The notes: generated from the letters alone by a model not told the origin. 28,769 nucleotides of DNA from VBDM01 sp041496705 (GCA_041496705.1 JBGQFD010000042.1:1-28769), one strand, 5' to 3'; shown: positions 1-7,669, numbered from the stretch's first letter. Numbers and translations: made by a program.

Positions 1-59
1 AAGAATACGAGGATCTGAAAAAGGCGATCGCCGGGTACCGGAAGCGCGCGGACAGGTAA
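1..59 (+). CDS. 3' end of an unidentified gene (partial)
   Basis: An open frame enters from the left edge and ends at TAA 57-59. Only about 18 codons are visible, ending in a charged, lysine- and arginine-rich tail (last residues YRKRADR). This is too short to assign a family. It runs in the same direction as the cupin gene that starts 38 bp later, so the two could be co-transcribed. Confidence 0.5.
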   Translation, partial: EYEDLKKAIAGYRKRADR

Positions 60-97
60 AAACGCGGCTATGATGAGATCCGCAGCCCTTTAAGACC

Positions 98-655
98 ATG
101 TTCGACCTGGACCAATTCATCGCCGATTGCCGCGCGGCGTTCGCGGCAGACCGATCGCACAAGCTCGTGCGCGAGGTGGTTGCGCGCGCGGTCTCCGAGC
201 CCACGGCCGTGCTCAAGCATCTGGGAGAGCCCAAGCGCGCCGTGCTGCAGAAGCTCTATCACTCACCCGAACTTACAGTCCTCAATGTGATTTGGGGGCC
301 GATGATGACCCTCATGCCGCACGATCATCGAATGTGGGCGGTCATCGGCATGTATACCGGCCGCGAAGACAACATCTTTTGGCGCCGCATCCCCGGCGAA
401 CCGGGCGGAAGGGTCGAGGCGGCGGGCGCGCGGGCGCTGTGCGTGGGCGATGCGGAGCCGCTCGGACGCGACATCATTCATTCGGTGACCAACCCGATTC
501 CCCGCCTGACCGGCGCCATTCACGTCTATGGCGGAGATTTTTTCGCCGCCGAGCGCAGCGAATGGGACCCGGAATCGCTTCTGGAAGGCCGCTTCGATGC
601 CGAGCGGGCCGTGCGCCGCTTCGAAGAGGCCAATACCCTGCTGCCGGAAGCGTGA
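98..655 (+). CDS. Cysteine-dioxygenase-like cupin protein
   Basis: This 185-aa protein resembles the predicted metal-dependent double-stranded beta-helix enzymes related to cysteine dioxygenase. The probable iron-ligand set is visible: H75-x-H77 within MPHDHRMW and H128 within DIIHSVTNP, with a further H142 in IHVYGGDFF. In the family such a three-His site binds Fe(II) and oxygenates small thiol or organic acids; the substrate here cannot be inferred. It is full length and starts at ATG 98, with no strong Shine-Dalgarno. It converges on the TauD-type gene, 21 bp from that gene's end. Its place next to several oxygenases suggests a catabolic role. The cupin fold call is good, the reaction uncertain. 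Confidence 0.75.
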   Translation: MFDLDQFIADCRAAFAADRSHKLVREVVARAVSEPTAVLKHLGEPKRAVLQKLYHSPELTVLNVIWGPMMTLMPHDHRMWAVIGMYTGREDNIFWRRIPGEPGGRVEAAGARALCVGDAEPLGRDIIHSVTNPIPRLTGAIHVYGGDFFAAERSEWDPESLLEGRFDAERAVRRFEEANTLLPEA

Positions 656-664
656 AAGGGTCAG

Positions 665-678
665 GACGCGATTGCGTC
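665..678. terminator. Small hairpin between convergent genes
   Basis: The short space between the convergent cupin and TauD-type genes contains a 5-bp stem, GACGC (665-669) and GCGTC (674-678), with loop GATT. No T-run flanks it on either strand, so it is at best a weak bidirectional terminator. Confidence 0.2.
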
Positions 679-1534
679 AGGCGTACGCCCGGCCCGCTTT
701 GATCTGCGTGCGGTGCATCAGTCGGCGCGCGTTCGGGTCGAAGGAATCGCGCCGGTGCAGCGTGCAGCGGTTGTCCCAGATCAGCACGTCGCCCACCCGC
801 CATTGCTGGCGGAAGGTGAACTGGGCCTGAGTCGCGTGCGCCCACAATTCGTCGAGCAGCGCTTCGCTCTCGTCCAGTTCCATGCCGACGATGGTGCTGT
901 TGCGCCGGCGCCCGAGAAACAGGCAGGGGCGCCCGGTCTCGGGGTGCACGCGGATGAGCGCGTGCTGCGCGCCCGGCGCCTTCCGCGGATCGGTCACCTC
1001 CTGGTAGCCTTTGCGCATGACTCCGGCGCTGTTGTAGGTGGCGTCGTGGACCGCCTTGCGGCCCTCGGTGCGCTCTTTCAGGTTCGCCGGGAGCTTCTGG
1101 TAAGCGAGATCCATGTTCGCCCAGTAGGTGTCGCCGCCCGAGGGCGGGACCTCCAGTGCGTGCAGGATCGCGGCCATCGGCGGCGAATCGACGTAGGTCA
1201 TGTCGGCGTGCCAGATCGCCTCGCCGTCGCCCAGGCCGCCGATCGGCGCGCCCTCCATCTTGATGTTCGAGATCACGTTCATTTCGGGATGCTCGGGCAG
1301 GAAGGGCTTGCCGTAGGGGTTCGGCCCGGGCGGATCGAGCTCGCCGAAGAGCTTGCTGAACGCCATCAGCTGCGGGTCGGAGAGCGTCTGTCCGCGGAAG
1401 CGCAGCACCAGGTGATCGAGCCAGGCCCTGCGGATTTCGGCGAAGGTTCCGGCGGCGAGAGACCGGGAGAGATCGACGCCGCTCACTTCGGCGCCGAGAG
1501 CCTCTCCGAGCTTTCTGACCTGGATCGATGACAT
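677..1534 (-). CDS. TauD/TfdA-family 2-oxoglutarate-dependent dioxygenase
   Basis: This 285-aa protein is the normal length for the TauD/TfdA family of Fe(II)/2-oxoglutarate oxygenases, which hydroxylate a substrate while decarboxylating 2-oxoglutarate. The facial triad is complete: H109-x-D111 in WHADMTY and H260 in NRCTLHRR. R271, eleven residues after H260, matches the 2-oxoglutarate-binding arginine of TauD, and R275 lies where TauD has its second, substrate-side arginine. The N-terminus (GAEVSGVDLS) is typical, supporting ATG 1534. The gene lies 13 bp downstream of the dienelactone hydrolase gene on the same strand, so the pair is probably an operon. Substrate (taurine, aryloxyalkanoate, alkyl sulfate or other) cannot be told, so no symbol is given. 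Confidence 0.88.
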   Translation of the reverse strand: MSSIQVRKLGEALGAEVSGVDLSRSLAAGTFAEIRRAWLDHLVLRFRGQTLSDPQLMAFSKLFGELDPPGPNPYGKPFLPEHPEMNVISNIKMEGAPIGGLGDGEAIWHADMTYVDSPPMAAILHALEVPPSGGDTYWANMDLAYQKLPANLKERTEGRKAVHDATYNSAGVMRKGYQEVTDPRKAPGAQHALIRVHPETGRPCLFLGRRRNSTIVGMELDESEALLDELWAHATQAQFTFRQQWRVGDVLIWDNRCTLHRRDSFDPNARRLMHRTQIKAGRAYA

Positions 1535-1547
1535 TGTGCGGTGAGGT

Positions 1548-2216
1548 CTATCCGATGTGTTTGCGCAGGAACTCGATCGAGCGCGTGCGCGCGAGCTTCG
1601 CGCTCTCGGCGTGGTAGGACCCGCGCTGGTCGCAGTTGAAGCCGTGCCCCGCCGGGTAGATGAACGACTGCGCCTTGGGGTGCGCCGCCGCCACTCTCTT
1701 CGCGTCGGCGATCGGTATCGCGTGGTCGGTCTCGCCCCAGTGGAACATCACCGGTACCTTCGGCTGCTCCTTCTCGTTGTTCGGGATGCCGCCGCCGTAG
1801 TAGCAGAGCGCAGCGGCGAGCCCCGAGAGACGGGCCGCCCCGATCCAGGACACGGTCCCGCCCCAGCAGTAGCCGACGATGCCGACCTTGCCCGAGGATT
1901 TCACGTTGTCCATCGCCGCGCCTGCATCCTTCATCACCGTGTCCCACTGCATCTTGGGGATGAAAGCGCGGCCCCTTTCGATGTCGGCCGGGGTGTAGCC
2001 GATGTCGAGCCCGCGCTCCACCCGGTCGAAGAACGCCGGCGCGATGGCGAGATAGCCGTCGGCCGCGTAACCGTCGGCCACGCTCTTGATATGGCTGTTG
2101 ACTCCGAAAATCTCCTGCACCACGATCAACCCGCCGCGGGGTTTTCCCTTGGGTTCGGCGCGGTAGGCGGCGAATTTGTGGCCGTCCGAGGCGGTCAGCT
2201 CGATCATCTTGCCCAT
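1548..2216 (-). CDS. Dienelactone hydrolase family protein
   Basis: This 222-aa alpha/beta hydrolase has the cysteine triad of dienelactone hydrolases: C117 in GYCWGG, D164 in WGETDHAIP and H191 in PAGHGFNC, plus E35 in VVQEIFG, which interacts with the nucleophile in the family. Dienelactone hydrolase opens 4-carboxymethylenebutenolide to maleylacetate in chlorocatechol and hydroxyquinol pathways, but many homologues act on other lactones or esters. I place the start at ATG 2214-2216 because the family homology begins there and AGGAG sits just upstream; the frame stays open further upstream but is not family-like. It precedes the TauD-type gene and is divergent from the VOC operon, which suggests a shared catabolic role and control region. 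Confidence 0.88.
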   Translation of the reverse strand: MGKMIELTASDGHKFAAYRAEPKGKPRGGLIVVQEIFGVNSHIKSVADGYAADGYLAIAPAFFDRVERGLDIGYTPADIERGRAFIPKMQWDTVMKDAGAAMDNVKSSGKVGIVGYCWGGTVSWIGAARLSGLAAALCYYGGGIPNNEKEQPKVPVMFHWGETDHAIPIADAKRVAAAHPKAQSFIYPAGHGFNCDQRGSYHAESAKLARTRSIEFLRKHIG

Positions 2217-2309
2217 TTGTGCTCTCCTTTGCTGTGGAACCCGAAAGCGCGAAGTGTACTGCGAATGCCGGCGCTTTCCGACTCCCGCTACCCCCCCTCG
2301 CCGTGGTCT

Positions 2310-2318
2310 TGGCATAAT
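2310..2318 (+). promoter_or_regulatory. Possible extended -10 promoter of the VOC operon
   Basis: Upstream of the VOC gene the sequence TGGCATAAT matches an extended -10 element (TGn then a 5/6 match to TATAAT). No convincing -35 box is visible at 16-18 bp. The element lies in the 144-bp divergent gap between the dienelactone hydrolase and VOC genes, where a promoter is expected. Confidence 0.35.
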
Positions 2319-2360
2319 GGGAGCGCACAGCACGATCCCCGCTTCAGGCAGGAGTCCACC

Positions 2361-2888
2361 ATGCCCGTCACCGAACTCAACCATTACCTCATTCGCGCCA
2401 ACAAGCTCGAGCGCACCAAGGATTTCTACTGCAAGGTGCTCGGCTTCGAAGTGATGCCGCGCCCCGATTTTCCTTTCCCGGGCTACTGGCTGGGCATCAA
2501 CGGCAAGATCCAGGTGCACCTGGCGCAGGCGGGCGTGCCCAACTCCGAACTCTACTATCTGGGCAGCCCGAAGAACGCGGCGACCGGCAACTCCGGGGTG
2601 ATCGACCACATCGCGTTTCTCGCCACCGAGCCGGACAAGTTCGTGAAGCACCTGAAGGAACTCAAGCTCGCCTGCCGGCCGCGGAATTTTCCCGAATCGC
2701 AGCTCTACCAGCTCTTCATCAAGGACCCCGACGGGCTCACCATCGAGCTCAATTTCTTCGGCATCACCCAGGCGCCCGACTGGGGCGGCGAGGACTATTC
2801 GAAGATGCCGCGCGCCGCAGTGTCGCGAAGCGCAGCGTCGCGAAAAGCCGCGAAGAAGAAGCCGGCGAGGGCCAGGGTCGCGGCCTGA
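2361..2888 (+). CDS. VOC-superfamily protein (glyoxalase / extradiol dioxygenase type)
   Basis: This 175-aa protein has one vicinal-oxygen-chelate domain over about residues 1-135. It starts TELNHYLIRA, contains IDHIAF, and ends in KDPDGLTIELNFF, where the Glu is the usual metal ligand; H8, the second-half His and this Glu are candidate ligands. The family includes glyoxalases, ring-cleaving extradiol dioxygenases and isomerases. The last 35 or so residues are a Lys/Arg/Ala-rich tail outside the domain, an oddity of unknown role. The start is ATG 2361, with AGGAG at 2350-2354. Its stop overlaps the next gene's start by one base. Together with the following hydroxylase and FAH-type hydrolase, a role in aromatic breakdown is plausible. 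Confidence 0.8.
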   Translation: MPVTELNHYLIRANKLERTKDFYCKVLGFEVMPRPDFPFPGYWLGINGKIQVHLAQAGVPNSELYYLGSPKNAATGNSGVIDHIAFLATEPDKFVKHLKELKLACRPRNFPESQLYQLFIKDPDGLTIELNFFGITQAPDWGGEDYSKMPRAAVSRSAASRKAAKKKPARARVAA

Positions 2889-4099
2889 TGAACGCCCCGC
2901 AGCCGCGCGCGGCGAGCAGTTTCGCCGGGGTTTCCTACGCCGAGGCGCTAGCGCGCGCCCGCGAGATGGTGCCCGCGCTGCGCGGCCGGGCCGGGGCCGC
3001 CGAAGCGGCGCGCATCCTGCCCGCGGAGACCCTTGCCGACCTGCGAGCGAGCGGTCTCTTGCGCACCCTGCAGCCGCGGCGCTGGGGCGGCATGGAGTTC
3101 GACTACGTCGCCTACGTCGATTTCCCCATGGAGATCGCGCGCGGCTGCGCCTCGACCGGCTGGAACTTCGCCAACCTGCAGATCCACCACTGGATGCTCG
3201 CCCTCTACGACGAGCGCGCCCAGACCGAGGTGTGGGGAGGCGACCCCGACGCGCTCATCGCCTCGGGCATCGCCTTTCCGCAGGGGCAGGGCCGCAGGGC
3301 CGAAGGCGGCTTCGTCATCGGCGGCAAATGGAATTTCTCCAGCTGCGTCAACGTCGCCGACTGGAACATGCTCGCCGTAACGGTGAGGGATGGCGACAGG
3401 GCCGTGGACCATCGCATGTGCCTGCTGCACAAGTCGCAGTACCAGGTGATCGACGACTGGAAGGTGATGGGCATGCGCTCGACCGGCAGCATGACCGTGG
3501 TCGCGAAGGACGTCTTCGTCCCCGAGTACAAGGCGCTGTGCATGTACGACACGCGCGGCGGGGACGCGTTTCCGGGCGCGCGCACGAACAAGAATCCGGC
3601 CTACCAGGTGTCGGCGAACGCGCTGCTCGGCCACGGCATCGGCGCCTGCGCGGTGGGCAACGCGCAGGCCGCGCTCGAGCTCTCGATCGACGCGGTCAAG
3701 GAGAGGAGCACCAGCTACACCGCGGCGAAGATGCGCGATTTCCAGGCGGTGCAGCTGCGCGTGGGCGTGGCCGCCTCGAAGATCGACGCGGCGCGGCTGG
3801 TGCTGCGCAACGACGCGCTCGAAGGCCAGGAGCTCGCCACGCGCCGGACCGTCGCCGACACGCTTGCGAAGCTCCGCTTCAAGCGCAACCTTGCCTACGC
3901 CGTAAACCTGTGCACCGAGGCGGTCGACCTGCTGCACGCCATGGCGGGCGCGAACGGCATCTACGAATCGTATCCGCTCGAGCGCCTGTTTCGGGATGCG
4001 CATTCGCTCGCCGGGCACTTCAGCTTCAACGTCGATGCGCAGGCCTCGGCGTGGGGGCTCGCGGCGCTCGGCGGTGACGTCGTCAACCCCACGCTCTGA
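2888..4099 (+). CDS. Acyl-CoA dehydrogenase-like flavin-dependent monooxygenase
   Basis: This 403-aa protein has the acyl-CoA-dehydrogenase fold in the variant used by two-component flavin hydroxylases such as HsaA and the HpaH/C2-type oxygenases. There is an N-terminal helical domain (Leu-rich ETLADLRASGLLR near residues 50-62), a middle beta domain (GGKWNFSSC, VMGMRSTGSMTVVAKDVFVP) and a C-terminal helical bundle. Such enzymes use reduced flavin from a partner reductase to hydroxylate phenols or related rings; no reductase is seen in the window. The start ATG overlaps the VOC stop (TGATG), which implies translational coupling. It could alternatively be a true dehydrogenase or a DszC-like sulfur oxygenase. 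The context of ring-cleavage-type enzymes favours a hydroxylase. Confidence 0.78.
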   Translation: MNAPQPRAASSFAGVSYAEALARAREMVPALRGRAGAAEAARILPAETLADLRASGLLRTLQPRRWGGMEFDYVAYVDFPMEIARGCASTGWNFANLQIHHWMLALYDERAQTEVWGGDPDALIASGIAFPQGQGRRAEGGFVIGGKWNFSSCVNVADWNMLAVTVRDGDRAVDHRMCLLHKSQYQVIDDWKVMGMRSTGSMTVVAKDVFVPEYKALCMYDTRGGDAFPGARTNKNPAYQVSANALLGHGIGACAVGNAQAALELSIDAVKERSTSYTAAKMRDFQAVQLRVGVAASKIDAARLVLRNDALEGQELATRRTVADTLAKLRFKRNLAYAVNLCTEAVDLLHAMAGANGIYESYPLERLFRDAHSLAGHFSFNVDAQASAWGLAALGGDVVNPTL

Positions 4100-4108
4100 G
4101 AAACCCGA

Positions 4109-4978
4109 ATGAAGATCTGCCGCTTCGACAAGGACCGCTTGGGGCTAGTGCAGGGCGAAGAAGTGCTCGACGTGACGAAGGCGCTCGAGGCCATCCCGGC
4201 GCAGCGCTGGCCGCTCGCCCAAGGGGATCCCCTCATCCTCAACCTGCGGCGCGTGCTCGGCGCGGCGAAGAAACTCGCGCCCAAAGCGAAGCGAAAGCCC
4301 TTGGCGAAGGTGAAATTCCTCTCGCCCGTCGCCAACCCGGGCAAGATCGTCGCCGCGCCGATCAACTACAACGACCACATCGCCGAGTCGATCAAGGACC
4401 CGGGCATCGCGCACGGCCGCACCAACATCCAGAAGGGCATCGGCGACTGGGGCCTGTTCATCAAGGCGAGCTCCTCGCTCATCGGCTTCGGTGAAGAGAT
4501 ACGCTTGCGCTGGCCGGAGCGGCGCAACGACCACGAGGTCGAGCTCGCGCTCGTCATCGGCAAGCGCGGCAACAAGATTCCGAAGGACAAAGCCCTGGAT
4601 TACGTCTGTGCGTATTCGATCGGGCTCGACATGACCGTGCGCGGGCCGGAGCTGCAGTGCTTCCGCAAGTCGATCGACACCTACTCGGTGCTCGGGCCGT
4701 GGCTCGTGACCGCCGACGAGATCGCCGACCCGAACGCTCTCGACCTCTCGATCACCGTGAACGGCGAGCGGCGGCAGAGTTCGAACACGAAATACCTCGT
4801 CTATAACGTCCAGCGCCTGATCGAGTTTGCTTCGTCGATGTATACGCTGCACCCAGGCGACATCCTCATGACCGGCACGCCCGCCGGCGTGAGCCCGGTG
4901 AAGCCCGGAGACTTGTTGCATGCCTACGTCCAGGGCGTGGGCGGGGCCGACATCCGCATCGCCCCGGGCTACGCTTGA
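4109..4978 (+). CDS. Fumarylacetoacetate hydrolase family protein
   Basis: This 289-aa protein has an N-terminal cap of about 70 residues followed by the FAH catalytic domain. The metal-binding acidic residues are visible as E143-x-E145 in DHEVELALVIG and D174 in GLDMTVRG; the late GTPAGV (256-261) is another family signature. FAH-family enzymes cleave C-C bonds of beta-diketo acids, or hydrate or decarboxylate ring-cleavage products such as 2-oxopent-4-enoate and oxalocrotonate. Its place ten bases after the flavin hydroxylase and before a ring-hydroxylase subunit fits cleavage of an aromatic intermediate. The exact reaction (hydrolase, isomerase/decarboxylase or oxaloacetate decarboxylase) cannot be decided from sequence. 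Confidence 0.85.
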   Translation: MKICRFDKDRLGLVQGEEVLDVTKALEAIPAQRWPLAQGDPLILNLRRVLGAAKKLAPKAKRKPLAKVKFLSPVANPGKIVAAPINYNDHIAESIKDPGIAHGRTNIQKGIGDWGLFIKASSSLIGFGEEIRLRWPERRNDHEVELALVIGKRGNKIPKDKALDYVCAYSIGLDMTVRGPELQCFRKSIDTYSVLGPWLVTADEIADPNALDLSITVNGERRQSSNTKYLVYNVQRLIEFASSMYTLHPGDILMTGTPAGVSPVKPGDLLHAYVQGVGGADIRIAPGYA

Positions 4979-4995
4979 TTGCCCTCGCGTACAAT

Positions 4996-5000
4996 AAGGA
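4996..5000 (+). promoter_or_regulatory. Shine-Dalgarno deciding the start of the beta-subunit gene
   Basis: AAGGA lies four bases before ATG 5005. It favours that start over the in-frame TTG at 4975, which overlaps the end of the FAH gene and has no clear Shine-Dalgarno. Confidence 0.55.
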
Positions 5001-5004
5001 TCCA

Positions 5005-5499
5005 ATGCCCGCCGCGGACAATTCCATACTGACGGCCGATCTGCGGCTCGACATCCAGGAATTCTATTTCCGCTACGCCGAATGCCTCGACGGCGGCAGG
5101 CTGCAGCAATGGCCGGAGTTTTTTCTCGATTCGTGCACCTACCGGATCACGACACGGCGCAATATTCGACTGGGTCCGGACGATGACATCCTGTTCCTTT
5201 CCACCAAGACCACCATGCGCGACCGCATCGTTGCCATCGGCCAGTCCGAGGACTACGAACCGTACACGCAGCGCCACAACATCGCCAATTTCCGCTACCA
5301 GGCGGCCTCCGACGAGGAACTGCGCGTTCAGGCGAATTTCCACATCTTTCGCAGCTTTCCAGGCCGGGGCACGGAGTTCTTCGTCTCGGGCGTATACAAC
5401 GACCGCATCGCGATCGCGGGAACCCGCCTGAACTTCAGGGAAAAGCTGTGCGTGTTCGACTCGGACACGCCGCCCGAGGCGCTGGTCTACCCCATCTGA
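5005..5499 (+). CDS. Aromatic-ring-hydroxylating dioxygenase beta (small) subunit
   Basis: This 164-aa protein has the NTF2/SnoaL-like fold of small subunits of Rieske ring-hydroxylating oxygenases, with an N-terminal helix (IQEFYFRYAECLD), a central RHNIANFRY and the characteristic ending CVFDSDTPPEALVYPI. In the family the beta subunit is structural; catalysis, the Rieske cluster and the mononuclear iron reside in the alpha subunit. No alpha subunit, ferredoxin or reductase lies in the window, so this is an orphan or the other parts are elsewhere. It is the last gene of the VOC-hydroxylase-FAH operon and is followed by a terminator-like hairpin. I chose ATG 5005 on the strength of the adjacent AAGGA. 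Confidence 0.8.
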   Translation: MPAADNSILTADLRLDIQEFYFRYAECLDGGRLQQWPEFFLDSCTYRITTRRNIRLGPDDDILFLSTKTTMRDRIVAIGQSEDYEPYTQRHNIANFRYQAASDEELRVQANFHIFRSFPGRGTEFFVSGVYNDRIAIAGTRLNFREKLCVFDSDTPPEALVYPI

Positions 5500-5531
5500 G
5501 CGCGACGGCCTTGCGCTGGCGCAAGCCTCCC

Positions 5532-5558
5532 GCCGGTTCTCCCCGGACCGGCAGTTTT
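5532..5558 (+). terminator. Probable intrinsic terminator upstream of the atp operon
   Basis: GCCGGT (5532-5537) pairs with ACCGGC (5547-5552), and two further inner pairs (one G-U) can form around a short C-rich loop. TTTT follows at 5555-5558. This suits termination of the catabolic operon just before the atp promoter. A second hairpin without a T-run (CTTGCGC 5510-5516 with GCGCAAG 5519-5525) lies upstream. Confidence 0.5.
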
Positions 5559-5571
5559 CCCGCGCGGCGGT

Positions 5572-5601
5572 TTGACTGGGGGTACGTTTTTCCCTTAAAA
5601 T
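5572..5601 (+). promoter_or_regulatory. Probable sigma70 promoter of the ATP synthase operon
   Basis: TTGACT (5572-5577, 5/6 to TTGACA) is followed after 18 bp by TAAAAT (5596-5601, 5/6 to TATAAT); TTAAAA at 17 bp is the alternative reading. It sits between the terminator-like hairpin and atpI, where the operon promoter is expected. Confidence 0.6.
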
Positions 5602-5630
5602 TCTGCGGTTTTGCGGTTGCGGGGTGGGGT

Positions 5631-5993
5631 GTGTGGGGGGTCTTCCGCCCGGTCATCGGGCTGCAGGTGCTTTGCACCGCACTTGCGTCGCTGCTGTCGG
5701 CCTGGATCGCCGGATTGCACGGCGCCATCTCCGCCGCGCTGGGCGGAGCGATAGCGATCATCGCCGGGCTGGCATTCGCGGCGCTGGCCGCGCGCAGCAA
5801 AGCGAAGTCTGCAGGGGAGGCGTTGTACGCCGCGTTGAGGGCCGAAGCCGTCAAGGTGGTCCTGATGATTCTCCTCTTGTGGGTCGTCCTGGCGACGTAC
5901 GTGAACGTCGTCGCAATCGGGCTGATCGGTTCTTTTGTCGCCGCGGTGCTGGTATTCACCGTGGCAGTGGCAATACAGCACAAACAGCGATAA
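5631..5993 (+). CDS. atpI: ATP synthase subunit I
   Basis: This small, hydrophobic 120-aa protein stands at the head of the atp operon. Four membrane segments are apparent: about residues 10-28, 32-52, 70-88 and 94-114. AtpI is an accessory protein that helps assemble the c-ring and possibly handles magnesium; it is not part of the finished enzyme. The frame is open back to 5448, inside the previous gene, but the promoter at 5572-5601 would then lie within the coding region. I therefore prefer GTG 5631, where AtpI-like sequence begins (FRPVIGLQVL) and a G-rich stretch lies just upstream. The start is the least certain point. Subunit a follows after 16 bp. Confidence 0.75.
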   Translation: MWGVFRPVIGLQVLCTALASLLSAWIAGLHGAISAALGGAIAIIAGLAFAALAARSKAKSAGEALYAALRAEAVKVVLMILLLWVVLATYVNVVAIGLIGSFVAAVLVFTVAVAIQHKQR

Positions 5994-6009
5994 GGAAGAG
6001 TTTTCCGCG

Positions 6010-6828
6010 ATGGCCGCCGAGCACGAACTGACCCCGACTTCCTACATCGGCCATCACCTCAGCTTCCTTCAGCACCCGGTCGGAGAGGGCTCGTTCTGGA
6101 CGCTGAACGTGGATTCGCTCGTGACGGCGGCGCTGCTCGGCGTCTTCGGCCTCGGTTTTCTCTGGTGGGTGGTGCGCGGAGCGACTTCCGGCGTGCCCAA
6201 CAAGCGCCAGGCCTTTGTCGAGATCCTCTGCGAATTCGTCGACGATCAGGCGAAGGACATCTTCCACGGCGACCGCAGGTTCATCGCGCCGGTCGCGCTC
6301 ACGGTGGGCCTGTGGGTGCTGCTCATGAACGCCATGGACTTCCTGCCCGTGGACCTCGTCGCGTGGGTCACGCATTTTTTCGCGCCTCACGGATTCCGCA
6401 TCGTTCCCACCGCGGACGTCAACACGACTTTCGCGCTCGCGCTCTCGGTGTGGCTGCTGATGATTTATTTCTCGATCGCGGTGAAGGGCCTGGGCGGATG
6501 GATCCACGAACTCTTCTGCACGCCCTTCGGCGTCAAGCCGCTTTGGGCGTCGCCGTTGCTCGCGTTCTTCAACCTCCTGTTCAACCTGGTCGAATACATC
6601 TCCAAACCGCTGTCGCACTCGCTGCGCTTGTTCGGCAACATGTACGCGGGCGAGATCATCTTTCTGCTGTTGTGGATGATGGCCGGCGCCGGCCTCGCCG
6701 GCGCCATATTCGCCGTGCCGCTCGGCCTGCTCTGGGCGATCTTCCACGTCCTCATCGTCGCGCTGCAGGCGTACATTTTCATGATGCTCACTGTTGTCTA
6801 CATTTCGATGGCGCATGAAAGCCACTGA
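6010..6828 (+). CDS. atpB: ATP synthase F0 subunit a
   Basis: This 272-aa multi-spanning membrane protein forms the two proton half-channels of F0 next to the c-ring. The essential arginine is R206 in SHSLRLFGNMYAGE, corresponding to E. coli aR210; the following helix has the conserved acidic and polar residues (E214, Q253). Length and sequence are typical of betaproteobacterial subunit a. The frame is open upstream into atpI, but ATG 6010 is preferred because AAGGAAGAG precedes it and the family sequence starts there. It is the second gene of the operon. Confidence 0.97.
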   Translation: MAAEHELTPTSYIGHHLSFLQHPVGEGSFWTLNVDSLVTAALLGVFGLGFLWWVVRGATSGVPNKRQAFVEILCEFVDDQAKDIFHGDRRFIAPVALTVGLWVLLMNAMDFLPVDLVAWVTHFFAPHGFRIVPTADVNTTFALALSVWLLMIYFSIAVKGLGGWIHELFCTPFGVKPLWASPLLAFFNLLFNLVEYISKPLSHSLRLFGNMYAGEIIFLLLWMMAGAGLAGAIFAVPLGLLWAIFHVLIVALQAYIFMMLTVVYISMAHESH

Positions 6829-6858
6829 TCAACTGACGTTCCAGAAAGGGAACCCATA

Positions 6859-7134
6859 ATGGAAAAACTCCAACTCATCGCCCTGGTCCAGGCCTACACC
6901 GGCGTGGGCATCGGCCTCATGGTCGGGCTGGGTGCGCTCGGCGCCTGCGTCGGTGTGGGCATCATGTGCAGCCGGTTCCTCGAGGGCGCGGCGCGCCAGC
7001 CGGAGATGATCCCGGCGCTGCAGGCCAAGGTGTTCCTGCTGCTCGGCCTGATCGACGCCTCGTTCATCATCGGGCTCGGTATCGGCATGTTCTTCGCGTT
7101 CGCCAATCCGCTGCTCGGCGCGCTCGGAGGCTAG
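6859..7134 (+). CDS. atpE: ATP synthase F0 subunit c
   Basis: This 91-aa hairpin protein forms the proton-driven rotor ring. Helix 1 is glycine-rich (GVGIGLMVGLGALGACVGVG) and the polar loop is ARQPE (45-49), which contacts gamma and epsilon. Helix 2 carries the proton-binding D66 in LLGLIDASF, the equivalent of E. coli D61. A single acidic residue in helix 2, without the Na+-ligand pattern (Q in helix 1 and ES in helix 2), points to H+ coupling. A good Shine-Dalgarno (AAAGGGA) precedes ATG 6859. atpF follows after 55 GC-rich bases in which I see no feature. Confidence 0.97.
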   Translation: MEKLQLIALVQAYTGVGIGLMVGLGALGACVGVGIMCSRFLEGAARQPEMIPALQAKVFLLLGLIDASFIIGLGIGMFFAFANPLLGALGG

Positions 7135-7189
7135 GCTAGGACGGGCGCGGACCGGGGCGGGCGCCGGACGGCTCATCCAGGATGCTCAC

Positions 7190-7660
7190 ATGAACTTCAA
7201 TCTCACGTTGATCGCGCAGGCGCTCGCCTTCGCGCTATTCATCTGGTTCGCTGCCAAATTCATCTGGCCGTTTTTCACCCGCAAGATCGAAGAGCGCCAG
7301 AAGCACATCGCCGACGGCCTGGCCGCGGGCGAGCGTGGCAAGCAGTCGTTGGAATCGTCGGCGAAGCAGGCCGAGGCGGCGCTCAAGCAGGCGCGCGATC
7401 GCGCCGCCGAGATCATCGCCGGGGCGGAAACGCGCGGCGCGCAGCTGGTCGAGGAGGCGAAGACCGCGGCCAAGGAAGAGGGCGGCCGCGAGAAGGCCGC
7501 TGCCAGGGCGGAAATCGAGCAGCAGGTTGCGCGCGCGAAGGAAATGCTGCGCGAGCAGGTGGCCGCGCTCGCCGTCGCCGGCGCCGAGAAGATCCTGCGC
7601 CGCGAGGTGAACGCCCAGACCCACTCCGACCTGCTCGCGCAGCTGAAAAAAGACATCTGA
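7190..7660 (+). CDS. atpF: ATP synthase F0 subunit b
   Basis: This 156-aa protein is the peripheral stalk subunit. One N-terminal membrane helix (about residues 5-27) is followed by a long, charged, alanine-rich amphipathic helix that forms the right-handed coiled coil reaching up to delta and alpha. The length equals that of E. coli b (156 aa). The stop at 7658-7660 is followed not by a normal short spacer but by a 145-bp stretch made mostly of two tandem 70-bp repeats before atpH. Confidence 0.96.
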   Translation: MNFNLTLIAQALAFALFIWFAAKFIWPFFTRKIEERQKHIADGLAAGERGKQSLESSAKQAEAALKQARDRAAEIIAGAETRGAQLVEEAKTAAKEEGGREKAAARAEIEQQVARAKEMLREQVAALAVAGAEKILRREVNAQTHSDLLAQLKKDI

Positions 7661-7669
7661 GCCATCGAT

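Noticed and set aside
69..74. TATGAT as a -10 promoter element before the cupin gene
   Set aside because: No -35-like hexamer lies at 16-18 bp upstream, and the hexamer alone is weak evidence.
677..1534. Naming the oxygenase TauD (taurine dioxygenase)
   Set aside because: Only general family residues are visible, and no taurine or sulfonate transport genes are nearby, so the substrate is left open.
1548..2651. N-terminally extended dienelactone hydrolase (367 codons)
   Set aside because: The extension overlaps the divergent VOC gene antisense and is not family-like. The ATG at 2214-2216 has a good Shine-Dalgarno.
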